Notes: generated by a model from the sequence alone, not told the origin. 12,040 nucleotides of DNA from CAZBZG01 sp964496245 (GCA_964496245.1 CAZBZG010000131.1:1-12040); one strand, 5' to 3'. Numbered from the stretch's first letter, positions 1 through 6,845 are shown. Numbers and translations: made by a program.

Positions 1-2883
1 GCCCTTGCCCGCGTCCACGGTGATCGGGTTGCCCTCGGCATCGGTCGTGTCGAAGGTCTTGCCGCGCAGCCAGCGCTGGCGGTTCCAGTTCTTCTGGCGG
101 TCGATCACGTCCAGGTCGTCCTCGCCTTCGATGGGCAGGCCGTCCCAGGAGAAGTTCGTCATGAGCTTCTCCTGTCCGTCCACCAGGTCGGGCTTGGCCA
201 CGAAGAGCCGGGCCGTGGCCATGGCGTAGTGGCCCCAGTCCGGGTTCTCGAGCGGATTCAGGATGCCGATCTGCTCCTTGTCCGCGTCCTCGTCGTCCAG
301 GCTCATGTTGTCCCACACCTCGGCCTCGGCGCGGGGGGCGTAGGTCAGCACGGTCAGGCTGTTGCGGAAGAGTTCGCTCGTCAGCTCGAGCGGCGCGAAG
401 AACTGCTCGGCCGGATCCCGCGTCAGGGCGAAGAAGTCGCGCAGCCCGGCCCGCCCCTCTGATGGATCGGTCGCCTTGTCCAGGATCCGGGTCTTGGCGT
501 TCTCGGCCCGCCAGTCGTCGGGGAGGGTGGTCTGGCCGCAGCGGCCGAAGGCGTGGTAGAGGTACCGCCGCACGCGCGTGACCTTCTGCGTCTCGTCGAA
601 CCCCGCGGGGTAGTAGGTGTGCGGCGGACTGTGGCCTTCGGCTTCCAGAAAGTCGTGCTTGCACCCGAGGGGGCAGGGGATCTGTAGGTAGCGCTCCAGC
701 CGCACGTGGCAGCGGGCCTGCACATTGGGCGGGAGGGTGGTCAGGTACGCCTGCAGGGCTGCGGCGTCTGGGAAGGTCTTGTGGTAGAAGCCTGAGGGCC
801 GCAGGAACGTTTTGTTGTAATCCGGGTCGGACGGGTCGTCGGCCAGCCGGAAGTCGACCAGGTGGGTGGCCGTGTCCGCGGGATAGGTGGTGTCGCCCGC
901 GCGGCCGCAGTACCAGCAGACCCGCGTCTGGTGGAACGACCAGCCGTGGGGCGGGGCCTTTGCACTGCCTCCGGGCGGGTAGGTCTTGTAGGGCGCCCCG
1001 GATCCGATGTCGAACCAGCCGCCGTAGTGCCGCTCTTCCAGGGGGAGCGTCTCGTCCGCCTCGCGAAAGGGCCGCGCCCACACGGGCAGGTGTTTCCACT
1101 GGGTGCGGCCGTCTGTGCCGAAGTCGGCCCACTCAATGTCGTCGTCCTTCTCCGGGTAGCGCCAGCGGTCGATGCCGGCCTTGGCGATGTAATCCTCGTC
1201 CCGGTCCATGAAGCTGTGGAAGCCGAAGCGGAGGAACCGGTTGTGGTCGAGCAGGGAGGGTTCCTCGCCCGCGTTGGGGTGGGCGCCCTTCATCTCGGCC
1301 AGGTAGGGCCCGACGCGGACCCACTCGTAGAGCCATGCCTTTTCGGCCAGCTCGAGCATGCGGTGGCGGATGCGGTCCTGGTCCTGGTTCTCGCGGCCGT
1401 GATGGACGCGCCGCCACTTGCCGTCGGCCGACTTGGTGGAGAGGCCGTTGATGGTGGCCCGGTCGTCGCGGAAACGCATCCAGCCCACAGGGGTGTGGTA
1501 GTCGATGCGCAGGGGATTGGTAAGGGTGATGGTCAGGCCCTTGAGGCGGATCCGGATGGGGTCGTTGATGTTGATCGACACGCCGCCGATCTGGATGTTC
1601 GGGTTGAAGTCGAAGGGGAGCTTGTGGCCGTTGATCTCGAGGCCGCTCTCTTCGTGGATGGGCTTCAACTCATCGTCTTCCCGCGTGCCGTCGCCGTCCT
1701 GGTCGTCCCACTCGCAGAGCTGGCCGTCGCTGTCGTACTTGAGCCAGGCGGTGGTGCCGTCCTTGTATTCGATCTGCATCCACCCGTCGGGCGTGACCGA
1801 GACCTTGTAGTCGCCCTTGTCGTCCGAGCCGGTGACCTGGTCGAAGATGCTGCCCTTGAGCACGGTGACGTTGCCTTCCTCGTCCACGTGCGCGATGGCC
1901 TCCTCGATCACGACAGGGTCTCCCGTCTCCTCCACGTAGATGTAGTAGTCGGCGGGCTTGCGCTTGCCGAACTCGCCATAGCGCGCCCGCACCTGGATGA
2001 TGCGCGTGGTGGCGCCCCGGGTCAGGTCCACGTCCCAGGCCTCGTGCCAGCCGTGTGACTCAGGCGGCTGCCACGCGTAGAAGAGCGCCAGGTCCTGGAG
2101 GATGTCGATCTTCTCGAGTTCCTTCCACACGTCGTTCATGCTCCCGGCGTGGTGCTGGTGCATGGCCGACAGATCGAAGTTGGCCGTCTCGCTCCAGGCG
2201 TTCCACCCGTTGGGGGCCCACGGTTGGGGGGCGGTCTCGCCCACCTTCTCGATGTTGACCTCGTGCTTGCTCGGCCCGCCGGGGAGGAACTCGAATCCCG
2301 GGAAGTAGCAGATGCGGTCCGCGCCGTTGGCACCGGCGGTGTGATACACCTGGTGCTCGACCAGACCCGGGCCGAGCGCGGCAATGCCCCGCTCGAGCTG
2401 GCTGAGGCGCATGAGCCACTGCTCGCCCCGCGGCACCCACTCGGAGGCCTGCTTGTAGGCCTCGGTATACGCAGCCTCCACATTGGCCATGCCCACGATG
2501 GCCTCGGCCTCGGCGGCGGGCGGCTTCAAGCTGTCCAGAGGCTCCCATTCGTCGAGGTTGCTCGCGTCAAACTCCCAGTCCTTGAGTTCCATGAGGGTGG
2601 CGAGCGTGGCCGTGTCCACGCAGTGGCGCATGGTGTCGTGGTAGATGTGGGCCATGCCCTCGTTCATCCACGCGATCTGGGCGAGGCAGTCGGCCTGGAT
2701 CTGCGCACCCGAGTAGGCGGCTGCGTCAGCCGCGTTCTGCAACCGCATCTGGATGCTGGTGTTTTCGCCCACGCCCAGGATCATGATGGCCATGACCACG
2801 AGACCGAAGAGCGTGAGCGCGGCGAACACCAGCGACTGGCCGGATTCGTCGCGTGCGAATCGAGCGAACGAGCAGCGCTTCAT
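1..2883 (-). CDS. Very large TadG-like protein of the Tad/Flp pilus locus (3' end outside window)
   Basis: The frame is open from ATG 2883 to base 1 without a stop, so at least 961 residues are encoded and the C-terminus is missing. An AGGAG sits 6 bases before the ATG. Residues about 14-60 (DESGQSLVFAALTLFGLVV, then a QNAADAAAYSGAQ segment) match the N-terminal membrane anchor of the TadE/TadG-like family (PF13400 type): one hydrophobic helix, then the Ala-rich stretch seen in these proteins. The rest is a large hydrophilic, Trp-, Tyr- and Asp-rich part that I do not recognise. It contains an EF-hand-like loop (D394 to E405, DQDGDG core) and Cys pairs C656-W-Y-C659 and C737-P-L-G-C741, plus C725 and C782. 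It is probably anchored in the inner membrane with the bulk outside. It is the last visible gene of the pilin operon, 103 bases after tadE. Typical TadG proteins are a few hundred residues, so this one is unusually long. The family call rests on the N-terminus; the function of the remainder is unknown. Confidence 0.8.
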   Translation of the reverse strand, partial: MKRCSFARFARDESGQSLVFAALTLFGLVVMAIMILGVGENTSIQMRLQNAADAAAYSGAQIQADCLAQIAWMNEGMAHIYHDTMRHCVDTATLATLMELKDWEFDASNLDEWEPLDSLKPPAAEAEAIVGMANVEAAYTEAYKQASEWVPRGEQWLMRLSQLERGIAALGPGLVEHQVYHTAGANGADRICYFPGFEFLPGGPSKHEVNIEKVGETAPQPWAPNGWNAWSETANFDLSAMHQHHAGSMNDVWKELEKIDILQDLALFYAWQPPESHGWHEAWDVDLTRGATTRIIQVRARYGEFGKRKPADYYIYVEETGDPVVIEEAIAHVDEEGNVTVLKGSIFDQVTGSDDKGDYKVSVTPDGWMQIEYKDGTTAWLKYDSDGQLCEWDDQDGDGTREDDELKPIHEESGLEINGHKLPFDFNPNIQIGGVSININDPIRIRLKGLTITLTNPLRIDYHTPVGWMRFRDDRATINGLSTKSADGKWRRVHHGRENQDQDRIRHRMLELAEKAWLYEWVRVGPYLAEMKGAHPNAGEEPSLLDHNRFLRFGFHSFMDRDEDYIAKAGIDRWRYPEKDDDIEWADFGTDGRTQWKHLPVWARPFREADETLPLEERHYGGWFDIGSGAPYKTYPPGGSAKAPPHGWSFHQTRVCWYCGRAGDTTYPADTATHLVDFRLADDPSDPDYNKTFLRPSGFYHKTFPDAAALQAYLTTLPPNVQARCHVRLERYLQIPCPLGCKHDFLEAEGHSPPHTYYPAGFDETQKVTRVRRYLYHAFGRCGQTTLPDDWRAENAKTRILDKATDPSEGRAGLRDFFALTRDPAEQFFAPLELTSELFRNSLTVLTYAPRAEAEVWDNMSLDDEDADKEQIGILNPLENPDWGHYAMATARLFVAKPDLVDGQEKLMTNFSWDGLPIEGEDDLDVIDRQKNWNRQRWLRGKTFDTTDAEGNPITVDAGKG

Positions 2884-2925
2884 GTCGGTCTCCTGCCTCA
2901 CGGTCTTCTGTCTCACGGTCTTCTC
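2882..2925 (-). repeat. 15-bp tandem repeat covering the TadG-like gene's start region
   Basis: On the minus strand, two nearly identical 15-base units (AGAAGACCGTGAG core, 2925-2911 and 2910-2896) are followed by a degenerate third unit (2895-2882) that supplies the AGGAG ribosome site and runs into the ATG. The unit is five codons long and in frame with the gene, and each full unit contains an in-frame GTG (2916, 2901). The start could therefore lie up to 11 codons upstream. I keep ATG 2883 because it has the best ribosome site. Confidence 0.6.
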
Positions 2926-2986
2926 CCGCGTGGCCGGGCCTTCGCGGGCGCGGCCGGCGCGTAGGTCCGGACCGAACGCGTGGCCC

Positions 2987-3730
2987 TCAGGGCACGGGCA
3001 CCACGGGCTTGCCTATGTCGATCTCCCCGCCTTTGGCGTAGTTGGCCGCGTGCTGGCGGTAGAGCGTACTCTGGCGCACGACCAGGAAGTGATAGGCGCC
3101 GCCGATCTCGCGGATGTAGCCGCGGCCTTCCTTGAGGCGCTTGGTCTCCGGGTCGTAGGCCGGATCGCGGTCGCGGTACGCACCCGACCCGATCAATCCG
3201 TCCACCCGGCCGAAGACCGCCTCGTCGTCCGCGAAATCGTCCCGCTGGAAGAACACGGCAAAGAGGCGATCCACGATGGGGAACATGAGCTCCTGGTCGA
3301 ACTCGACGATCACGGTGAGGTCCTTCTTCTTCTCCTCCTCTTCGTATTCGACTTCGTAGGCCAGGGTCTTGGCGTGCGCGATGTCGGCGTGGTAGAGCTC
3401 GCCCCAGCCCGGGATGGTGACGTCCGGGCTCGCGTCTCGGTCGTCGGGGTCGATGTGCGTGCCGGCGAGGGGCGCGAGCACGATTTGGGCTGCGGCCCGC
3501 GGATCCTCGCCGACCACGGCGGCCCGGCACGCGCGGAACGCGGCGAAATTGACCATGAGCGTGGAGATGTAGAGCAGGATGATCTGCATGATGCCGAAGG
3601 TGATGAACAGCTGCAGGGGGAACGCGATCGCGAACTCGACCACGGCCTGCGCGTCGCCGCCCGCGCCCTCGTCGCCGAGGAAGCGGCGGAGGCGAATGCC
3701 GAGTGCCTTGCAGCAGCGTCGCAGGTCCAT
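2987..3730 (-). CDS. tadE: TadE-like minor pilin / pilus assembly protein
   Basis: This 247-residue protein has an N-terminal basic region and the TadE signature at residues about 25-70: GDAQAVVEFAIAFPLQLF, followed by a long hydrophobic helix and a polar Arg-rich end (FRACRAA). TadE proteins are pseudopilins processed by the Tad prepilin peptidase and needed for Flp pilus assembly. If Glu32 is the conserved +5 Glu, cleavage would follow Ala27 rather than Gly. The periplasmic part (residues 75-247) has a very acidic then basic run (EEEEKKK near residue 130) and ends in a Pro/Val-rich tail. ATG 3730 is preceded by GGGAG at 6 bases. The gene lies between the peptidase gene (53-base gap) and the TadG-like gene in the same direction, as expected for a Tad operon. 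The family call is firm; tadE versus tadF is not resolved. Confidence 0.85.
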   Translation of the reverse strand: MDLRRCCKALGIRLRRFLGDEGAGGDAQAVVEFAIAFPLQLFITFGIMQIILLYISTLMVNFAAFRACRAAVVGEDPRAAAQIVLAPLAGTHIDPDDRDASPDVTIPGWGELYHADIAHAKTLAYEVEYEEEEKKKDLTVIVEFDQELMFPIVDRLFAVFFQRDDFADDEAVFGRVDGLIGSGAYRDRDPAYDPETKRLKEGRGYIREIGGAYHFLVVRQSTLYRQHAANYAKGGEIDIGKPVVPVP

Positions 3731-3783
3731 GTCGCACTCCCGGCCGCCCGGTCGCCGACTCCGGCGAGCGGCGGCGTAACCAG

Positions 3784-4425
3784 TCAGAGAAACGGCAGCG
3801 CCATGCCACGGTGGACGTACAGCCAGACCGTCCAGATTCCGCCCAGGCAGATGGCCACCGCATAGGGCACCTGGATCACGGGGGAGGCGGCCGGTGGCGC
3901 GCTGGCTGGCGCTGGATCCGTTTCAGGCGTCTCAGGCGCCGGCGCGTTGTCCGCCGCAGCCGGCTCGCGCGTGTACCGCCAGCGGAAGAGGCTCCTGAGG
4001 CTGCGCCTGAGTCCTCCCTTCACATCCCTGCGGTAGACGAGCACGCCCAGGGCGAGGGGCACGCCCGCGAACGCGGTGAGCGCGAGCACCCAGAGCATGA
4101 ACCGCCACTCCCCGCTCGCAGCGCCCACGGCTGCCATGAGCTTGACGTCGCCTGCACCCAGCCCTCCGAACAAATAGAACAGACCGAAGACCCCGGAGCC
4201 GATTGCTGCAGCCGCCAGACTGCTCGTGAGCGAAACCGGTCCGCCGGCAACGTCGCCGCGGGCGAACGACAGGAGCAGTCCGGCGGCCAGCCCGCCCCAG
4301 CACAGGCGGTTGAAGACCTTGCCGTGGAGCAGGTCGAACGCGGCTCCCGCAAAGAGCAACACAAAGAAGAGCATGCCTTGCGCCAGGGACAGGGCCTCCA
4401 GAATGCGGTCGGCATGGTCTTCCAC
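3784..4425 (-). CDS. cpaA: Prepilin peptidase, CpaA/TadV type (A24 aspartic protease)
   Basis: This 213-residue polytopic membrane protein should cleave the leader of the Flp-type prepilins encoded just upstream. Both catalytic aspartates of the A24 family are visible: Asp31 in FDLLHGKVFNRL (the D-x-x-x-x-x-x-x-N motif after the first helix) and Asp93 in GGLGAGDVKLMAAVG (GxGD motif). There is no N-terminal methylation domain with Cys pairs, which fits the short Tad-type enzymes rather than PilD. An Ala/Pro/Glu-rich hydrophilic stretch (about residues 150-180) is inserted before a last hydrophobic helix and is not typical of the minimal family. The start codon is GTG 4425, preceded by AGGAGG at a rather short 4-base spacing. 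It lies 20 bases after the second Flp gene in the same operon. Confidence 0.9.
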   Translation of the reverse strand: MEDHADRILEALSLAQGMLFFVLLFAGAAFDLLHGKVFNRLCWGGLAAGLLLSFARGDVAGGPVSLTSSLAAAAIGSGVFGLFYLFGGLGAGDVKLMAAVGAASGEWRFMLWVLALTAFAGVPLALGVLVYRRDVKGGLRRSLRSLFRWRYTREPAAADNAPAPETPETDPAPASAPPAASPVIQVPYAVAICLGGIWTVWLYVHRGMALPFL

Positions 4426-4445
4426 GAATCCTCCTGCAGGGGATG

Positions 4446-4676
4446 CTACAGATCGTCCAGCGTGCGTTCGGGCGACGTCTTCATGCGATCTTCGAGCTGT
4501 TCGCTCTCGTCGCCGATCAAGCCCTTGGCAGCGTCGTGGATGAGTTCGCGCACGTTGTTCCCGAACTGCGTGACCACGGCGAGCGAGAGCACGGCCACGA
4601 CTGCCACGATGATGATGTACTCGGTCATGCCCTGGCCGCGCTCACGGCCGCGCGTGCGGTGCTGCTGCGTCTGCAT
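4446..4676 (-). CDS. flp: Flp-family type IVc pilin (paralogue 2)
   Basis: This 76-residue prepilin has a basic leader, a cleavage site RG|QGMTEY (after Gly14, putting Glu19 at +5 and Tyr20 at +6), and a hydrophobic helix (YIIIVAVVAVLSLAVV) that would form the filament core. The C-terminus is longer and more acidic than in the shortest Flp pilins and ends in PERTLDDL, nearly the same as its neighbour. Start choice: ATG 4676 has GGAGG at 7 bases. An upstream in-frame ATG at 4709 lacks such a site and would put the leader out of family length. It is transcribed with the paralogue at 5008-4775, from which a 98-base gap with two hairpins separates it. Confidence 0.92.
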   Translation of the reverse strand: MQTQQHRTRGRERGQGMTEYIIIVAVVAVLSLAVVTQFGNNVRELIHDAAKGLIGDESEQLEDRMKTSPERTLDDL

Positions 4677-4688
4677 GGCGAATCCTCC

Positions 4689-4725
4689 GTCTGGTCCTTT
4701 GACCCGCATGGATCCAAAACCAGAC
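4689..4725 (-). promoter_or_regulatory. Hairpin just before the ribosome site of the second Flp pilin gene
   Basis: On the minus strand a 7-bp stem (GTCTGGT / ACCAGAC) with a 23-base loop ends directly against the GGAGG at 4688-4684. It could affect translation or RNA stability of the pilin message. The stem is perfect, but the loop is long, so folding is only plausible. Confidence 0.35.
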
Positions 4726-4739
4726 CGAGCAACTCGCGT

Positions 4740-4773
4740 GCCAGCGGCGGTCGTCCGCGCGCCGACGGCTGGC
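4740..4773 (-). terminator. Branched GC-rich hairpin after the first Flp pilin gene
   Basis: Directly after the stop codon of the pilin at 5008-4775, a GCCAGC / GCTGGC stem encloses an inner CGTC / GACG stem. There is no U-run, so it is more likely a partial terminator, attenuator or 3' stabiliser separating the first pilin message from downstream genes than a full rho-independent terminator. Confidence 0.4.
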
Positions 4774-4774
4774 G

Positions 4775-5008
4775 CTACAGATCGTCCAGGTCGCGTTCGG
4801 GGTCTTCGTCCATGTGGTCATCCAGGGTCTCGTCCTCGCCCACCATCTCCTTGGCGCTGGTGTGGAAGAGTTCCCGGATGTTGTCCCCGAACTTGATGAT
4901 CACGGCCAGCGAGAGAATGGCTACGACCGCGATAATGATGATGTACTCGGTCATGCCCTGCCCACGCTGTGCCGCTCTGCGCTGGACCCGGTTCATCCAC
5001 GTCCTCAT
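4775..5008 (-). CDS. flp: Flp-family type IVc pilin (paralogue 1)
   Basis: This 77-residue prepilin has the same plan as its neighbour: basic leader MRTWMNRVQRRAAQRG, cleavage expected after Gly16, mature start QGMTEYIIIIAVVAILSLAV with Glu21 at +5 and Tyr22 at +6, then an acidic tail (GEDETLDDHMDEDPER) ending LDDL. Helix and tail are clearly homologous to the pilin at 4676-4446, pointing to tandem duplication. ATG 5008 is preceded by a perfect AGGAGG at 8 bases, the best site among the pilin genes, which together with the downstream hairpin suggests high expression (inference). It is the second gene of the operon, 19 bases after the 58-residue prepilin-like gene. Confidence 0.92.
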   Translation of the reverse strand: MRTWMNRVQRRAAQRGQGMTEYIIIIAVVAILSLAVIIKFGDNIRELFHTSAKEMVGEDETLDDHMDEDPERDLDDL

Positions 5009-5027
5009 CGCTAATTCCTCCTGATCG

Positions 5028-5204
5028 CTACGGCAAAGGGAGACACACGATTTTCAACAGGTTCAAGTAAAAGCTTCCCACGTATCCCAGAAACACGGCC
5101 ATCACGCCCAGCACCACGAGCATGCACAGCGAGGTGATGAGCACGTACTCGGTCAGCGCCTGACCGCTTCTCTGGTTTTTTGTCCGGTCCTGAGGCGCGT
5201 TCAT
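5028..5204 (-). CDS. 58-residue Flp-like prepilin, first gene of the Tad operon
   Basis: Reading the minus strand from ATG 5204 to TAG 5028 gives MNAPQDRTKNQRSGQALTEY followed by a hydrophobic helix (VLITSLCMLVVLGVMAVFLG) and a short tail ending KIVCLPLP. The leader/cleavage pattern G14|QALTEY has Glu at +5 and Tyr at +6, exactly as in Flp prepilins, so the CpaA-type peptidase encoded downstream should process it. It lacks the acidic C-terminal tail of the two other pilins and has Cys27 in the helix and Cys54 near the end. GGAG lies 8 bases before the ATG, and a promoter lies at 5252-5224. It may be a minor or initiating pilin rather than the main subunit; that role is a guess. Confidence 0.82.
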   Translation of the reverse strand: MNAPQDRTKNQRSGQALTEYVLITSLCMLVVLGVMAVFLGYVGSFYLNLLKIVCLPLP

Positions 5205-5223
5205 ACGCAGATCTCCATTCCTA

Positions 5224-5252
5224 AGTCTATCCCGAACGGTGGGTTAAGTCAA
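5224..5252 (-). promoter_or_regulatory. Sigma70-type promoter of the Tad/Flp operon
   Basis: On the minus strand TTGACT (5252-5247), a 17-base spacer and TAGACT (5229-5224) form a good sigma70-like promoter. The expected transcription start is near 5217, leaving a leader of only about 13 bases that begins at the GGAG ribosome site. Confidence 0.7.
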
Positions 5253-5595
5253 GCCCAACCGCGTCCGGATGCGTACGAATCATGCTGCACGCGCGGTCCG
5301 GGCTTCACGCAGGCGTCCTGTATGGCAACACGGCTGAGAAGGGGGCGCCCAGGCGTGCTGCGTTCTCCAGAGCCTGTCGGATTTTCCTTCGTATGTTGGA
5401 ATATGCGACATGCCATTGCTGCTCCCATTCGCCTTTCTGTCCTTGCTGCGCCAGCCCACGCCAGCACGCAGCCCGCGTCAATCCATAGCGTTACACAGTC
5501 GACCTGCAGAGCGTCTGTGTGGCGGACGCACTGCAACCCACGGGGAAGCAGCAATCCCTGTGCCGCTTCGCTACCCGCGCTGCCGGGTGAGCTGC
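5253..5595. other. Non-coding stretch between the divergent operons
   Basis: The reading frame of the MnmE-like gene is open upstream to 5322, but that extension is rich in Ser, Arg, Pro and Cys without a family match, and a strong promoter lies at its end. I regard the stretch as non-coding. I see no convincing further promoter, hairpin or repeat in it. Confidence 0.5.
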
Positions 5596-5623
5596 TTGAC
5601 ATGCAGCAGCTCGGCCGTAGACT
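5596..5623 (+). promoter_or_regulatory. Sigma70-type promoter giving a probable leaderless MnmE-like mRNA
   Basis: TTGACA (5596-5601), a 16-base spacer and TAGACT (5618-5623) are followed after 7 bases by ATG 5631. The expected transcription start coincides with the A of the ATG, so the message would have no leader. There is also no ribosome site in front of this ATG. This arrangement decides the start codon of the gene. Confidence 0.65.
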
Positions 5624-5630
5624 TCCGGCC

Positions 5631-6749
5631 ATGCGCATGCATCTGGCCACCACCCGCACGCCCGGAGGGCTCTCGAGCCTGTGGCTGGCTGGCACGGAGC
5701 AGGAACTCGCGCGCATCGACCGCGCCGTGGGCCTGCGGGCCGGACAGCCCCTCGGCCTGGGACGGGTGGTGCACGGCCGGCTCGCAGACAGCCAGGGTTG
5801 CGTGCTGGACGAGGTGCTGCTCGCCAGACCGCGCCGCGGCCTGCGTCTCCTTACCGGCCACGGCGGAGCAGCCACGTGCCGCGCGCTCGAGGGGTACGTG
5901 CGCGCGTGCGGGGCTGTGGAGACACCCGCTGCCCTGGGCGCGGGCGCAGTGCTGGAACCCGGCACAGACCGGATCGCCCGCGAAGCAGCCGACCGGCTTC
6001 CCTCGTGCCGGACAGCCACGCAGGCGGCCCTGCTCCTCACAGCGCGTGCGGCGCTCGCAGAGCGCATGGTCTGCGCAGCAGGCCAGGGCGTGGCTGCTGT
6101 GGATGCGTTGCTCGCCCAGTGGCCGGTGGCCGCCGGTCTGCTGCGTCCGCGTGTGGTCGCGATCGCCGGCGCGCCCAACGTGGGCAAGAGCTCCCTCCTC
6201 AACCGGCTCGTAGCGAGCGACCGCGCCTTTGTGCATGCCGAGGCCGGGGCCACGCGCGATCCTGTGAGCGCGTGGGTGGATCTGGGCGGCTATGCTGTGC
6301 GGCTGATGGATACAGCGGGCCTGCAGGGCGCGTGTGCACGCGATCCAATCGAGGCAAGCGCCCGGCGGGCGCTCGCACGCGCGGATGCGGTGCTGCTGGT
6401 CCTGGACGCCAGCCGGCCGCTGGCGGAGGCCGACCGCGCTGCAGCAAGGACCGTGGGGCGGGGTCCTCCCGCGGTCGTGGTGGAGAACAAGGACGATCTG
6501 CCCGCCCGGCTCGACCCGCAGGCAGCGGGGGACCTGGTGCCTGGCGCGTCCCGGTGCCGGGTCTCCTGCACAGCCGGCGACCCTGCGCCCGCACTAACGC
6601 CTCTCCTGACCGCCGCCCTGGGCGGGCTGTGGACGGGCGAGGCCATCCCCTTTGCCGCGCACCAGGCCGACGGCCTGCGCCGCGTGCGCGCGTGTGTCGC
6701 GCAGGGGGCGGACCCGTCGCCCGCGGTGCGCGATCTGCTGGGACGGTAG
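5631..6749 (+). CDS. MnmE/TrmE-like GTPase, reduced form without the C-terminal Cys motif
   Basis: This 372-residue protein has the MnmE domain order. The N-terminal domain keeps a trace of the family start (LATTRTPGGLSSLWLAG) and an HGG motif at 77-79. A shortened helical segment follows, then a GTPase domain: P-loop GAPNVGKSS at 180-188 with the potassium-binding Asn183 of this family, GATRD switch region, DTAG at 227-230, NKDD at 286-289 and SCTA as G5. MnmE with MnmG modifies the wobble uridine of tRNAs. Full-length MnmE has about 450 residues and ends in a C-x-G-K motif; this protein stops at DLLGR without it, and the YTGED and EFTKRAFLNGK segments are missing or unrecognisable. It could be a divergent MnmE or a paralogue with another job. 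ATG 5631 was chosen because a promoter ends 7 bases before it; ATG 5601 and 5637 are alternatives. A strong hairpin follows the stop. Confidence 0.8.
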   Translation: MRMHLATTRTPGGLSSLWLAGTEQELARIDRAVGLRAGQPLGLGRVVHGRLADSQGCVLDEVLLARPRRGLRLLTGHGGAATCRALEGYVRACGAVETPAALGAGAVLEPGTDRIAREAADRLPSCRTATQAALLLTARAALAERMVCAAGQGVAAVDALLAQWPVAAGLLRPRVVAIAGAPNVGKSSLLNRLVASDRAFVHAEAGATRDPVSAWVDLGGYAVRLMDTAGLQGACARDPIEASARRALARADAVLLVLDASRPLAEADRAAARTVGRGPPAVVVENKDDLPARLDPQAAGDLVPGASRCRVSCTAGDPAPALTPLLTAALGGLWTGEAIPFAAHQADGLRRVRACVAQGADPSPAVRDLLGR

Positions 6750-6751
6750 AC

Positions 6752-6789
6752 CCCGTGGACCCTGCAGGGGCGTCTGCGCCCCCCACGGG
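6752..6789 (+). terminator. Strong hairpin after the MnmE-like gene
   Basis: Three bases after the stop, CCCGTGG (6752-6758) pairs with CCACGGG (6783-6789), and inside it GGGGCG-TCTG-CGCCCC (6767-6782) is a perfect 6-bp hairpin. There is no T-run, so it may work with Rho or as a 3' stabiliser. Confidence 0.5.
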
Positions 6790-6845
6790 ATCGAAATCGA
6801 AATCGGGATCGGTATCGACCGGTGCCCTATTCGATCCCGATTTCG
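6790..6845. repeat. ATCGRN hexamer array inside a 14-bp inverted repeat
   Basis: Five tandem hexamers (ATCGAA twice, ATCGGG, ATCGGT, ATCGAC) run from 6790 to 6819. CGAAATCGGGATCG at 6798-6811 is a perfect inverted match to CGATCCCGATTTCG at 6832-6845, with 20 bases between. The structure could fold as a bidirectional terminator on either strand. It opens a 350-base repeat-filled region between the MnmE-like gene and pyrR in which I see no gene. Confidence 0.65.

Noticed and set aside
862..2058. A 398-residue open frame on the plus strand, rich in Val, Ala, Leu and Asp
   Set aside because: It is the antisense of the TadG-like gene; its composition is what GC-rich antisense frames give, and it matches no family.
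5322..5630. N-terminal extension of the MnmE-like gene to an ATG at 5322 or 5601
   Set aside because: The extension has no family similarity, and a promoter at 5596-5623 lies inside it with its expected start at 5631.
5249..6253. A 334-residue minus-strand frame covering the divergent region and the MnmE-like gene
   Set aside because: It runs antisense to the GTPase motifs and across the divergent promoters, and is Ser/Arg/Ala-rich shadow sequence.
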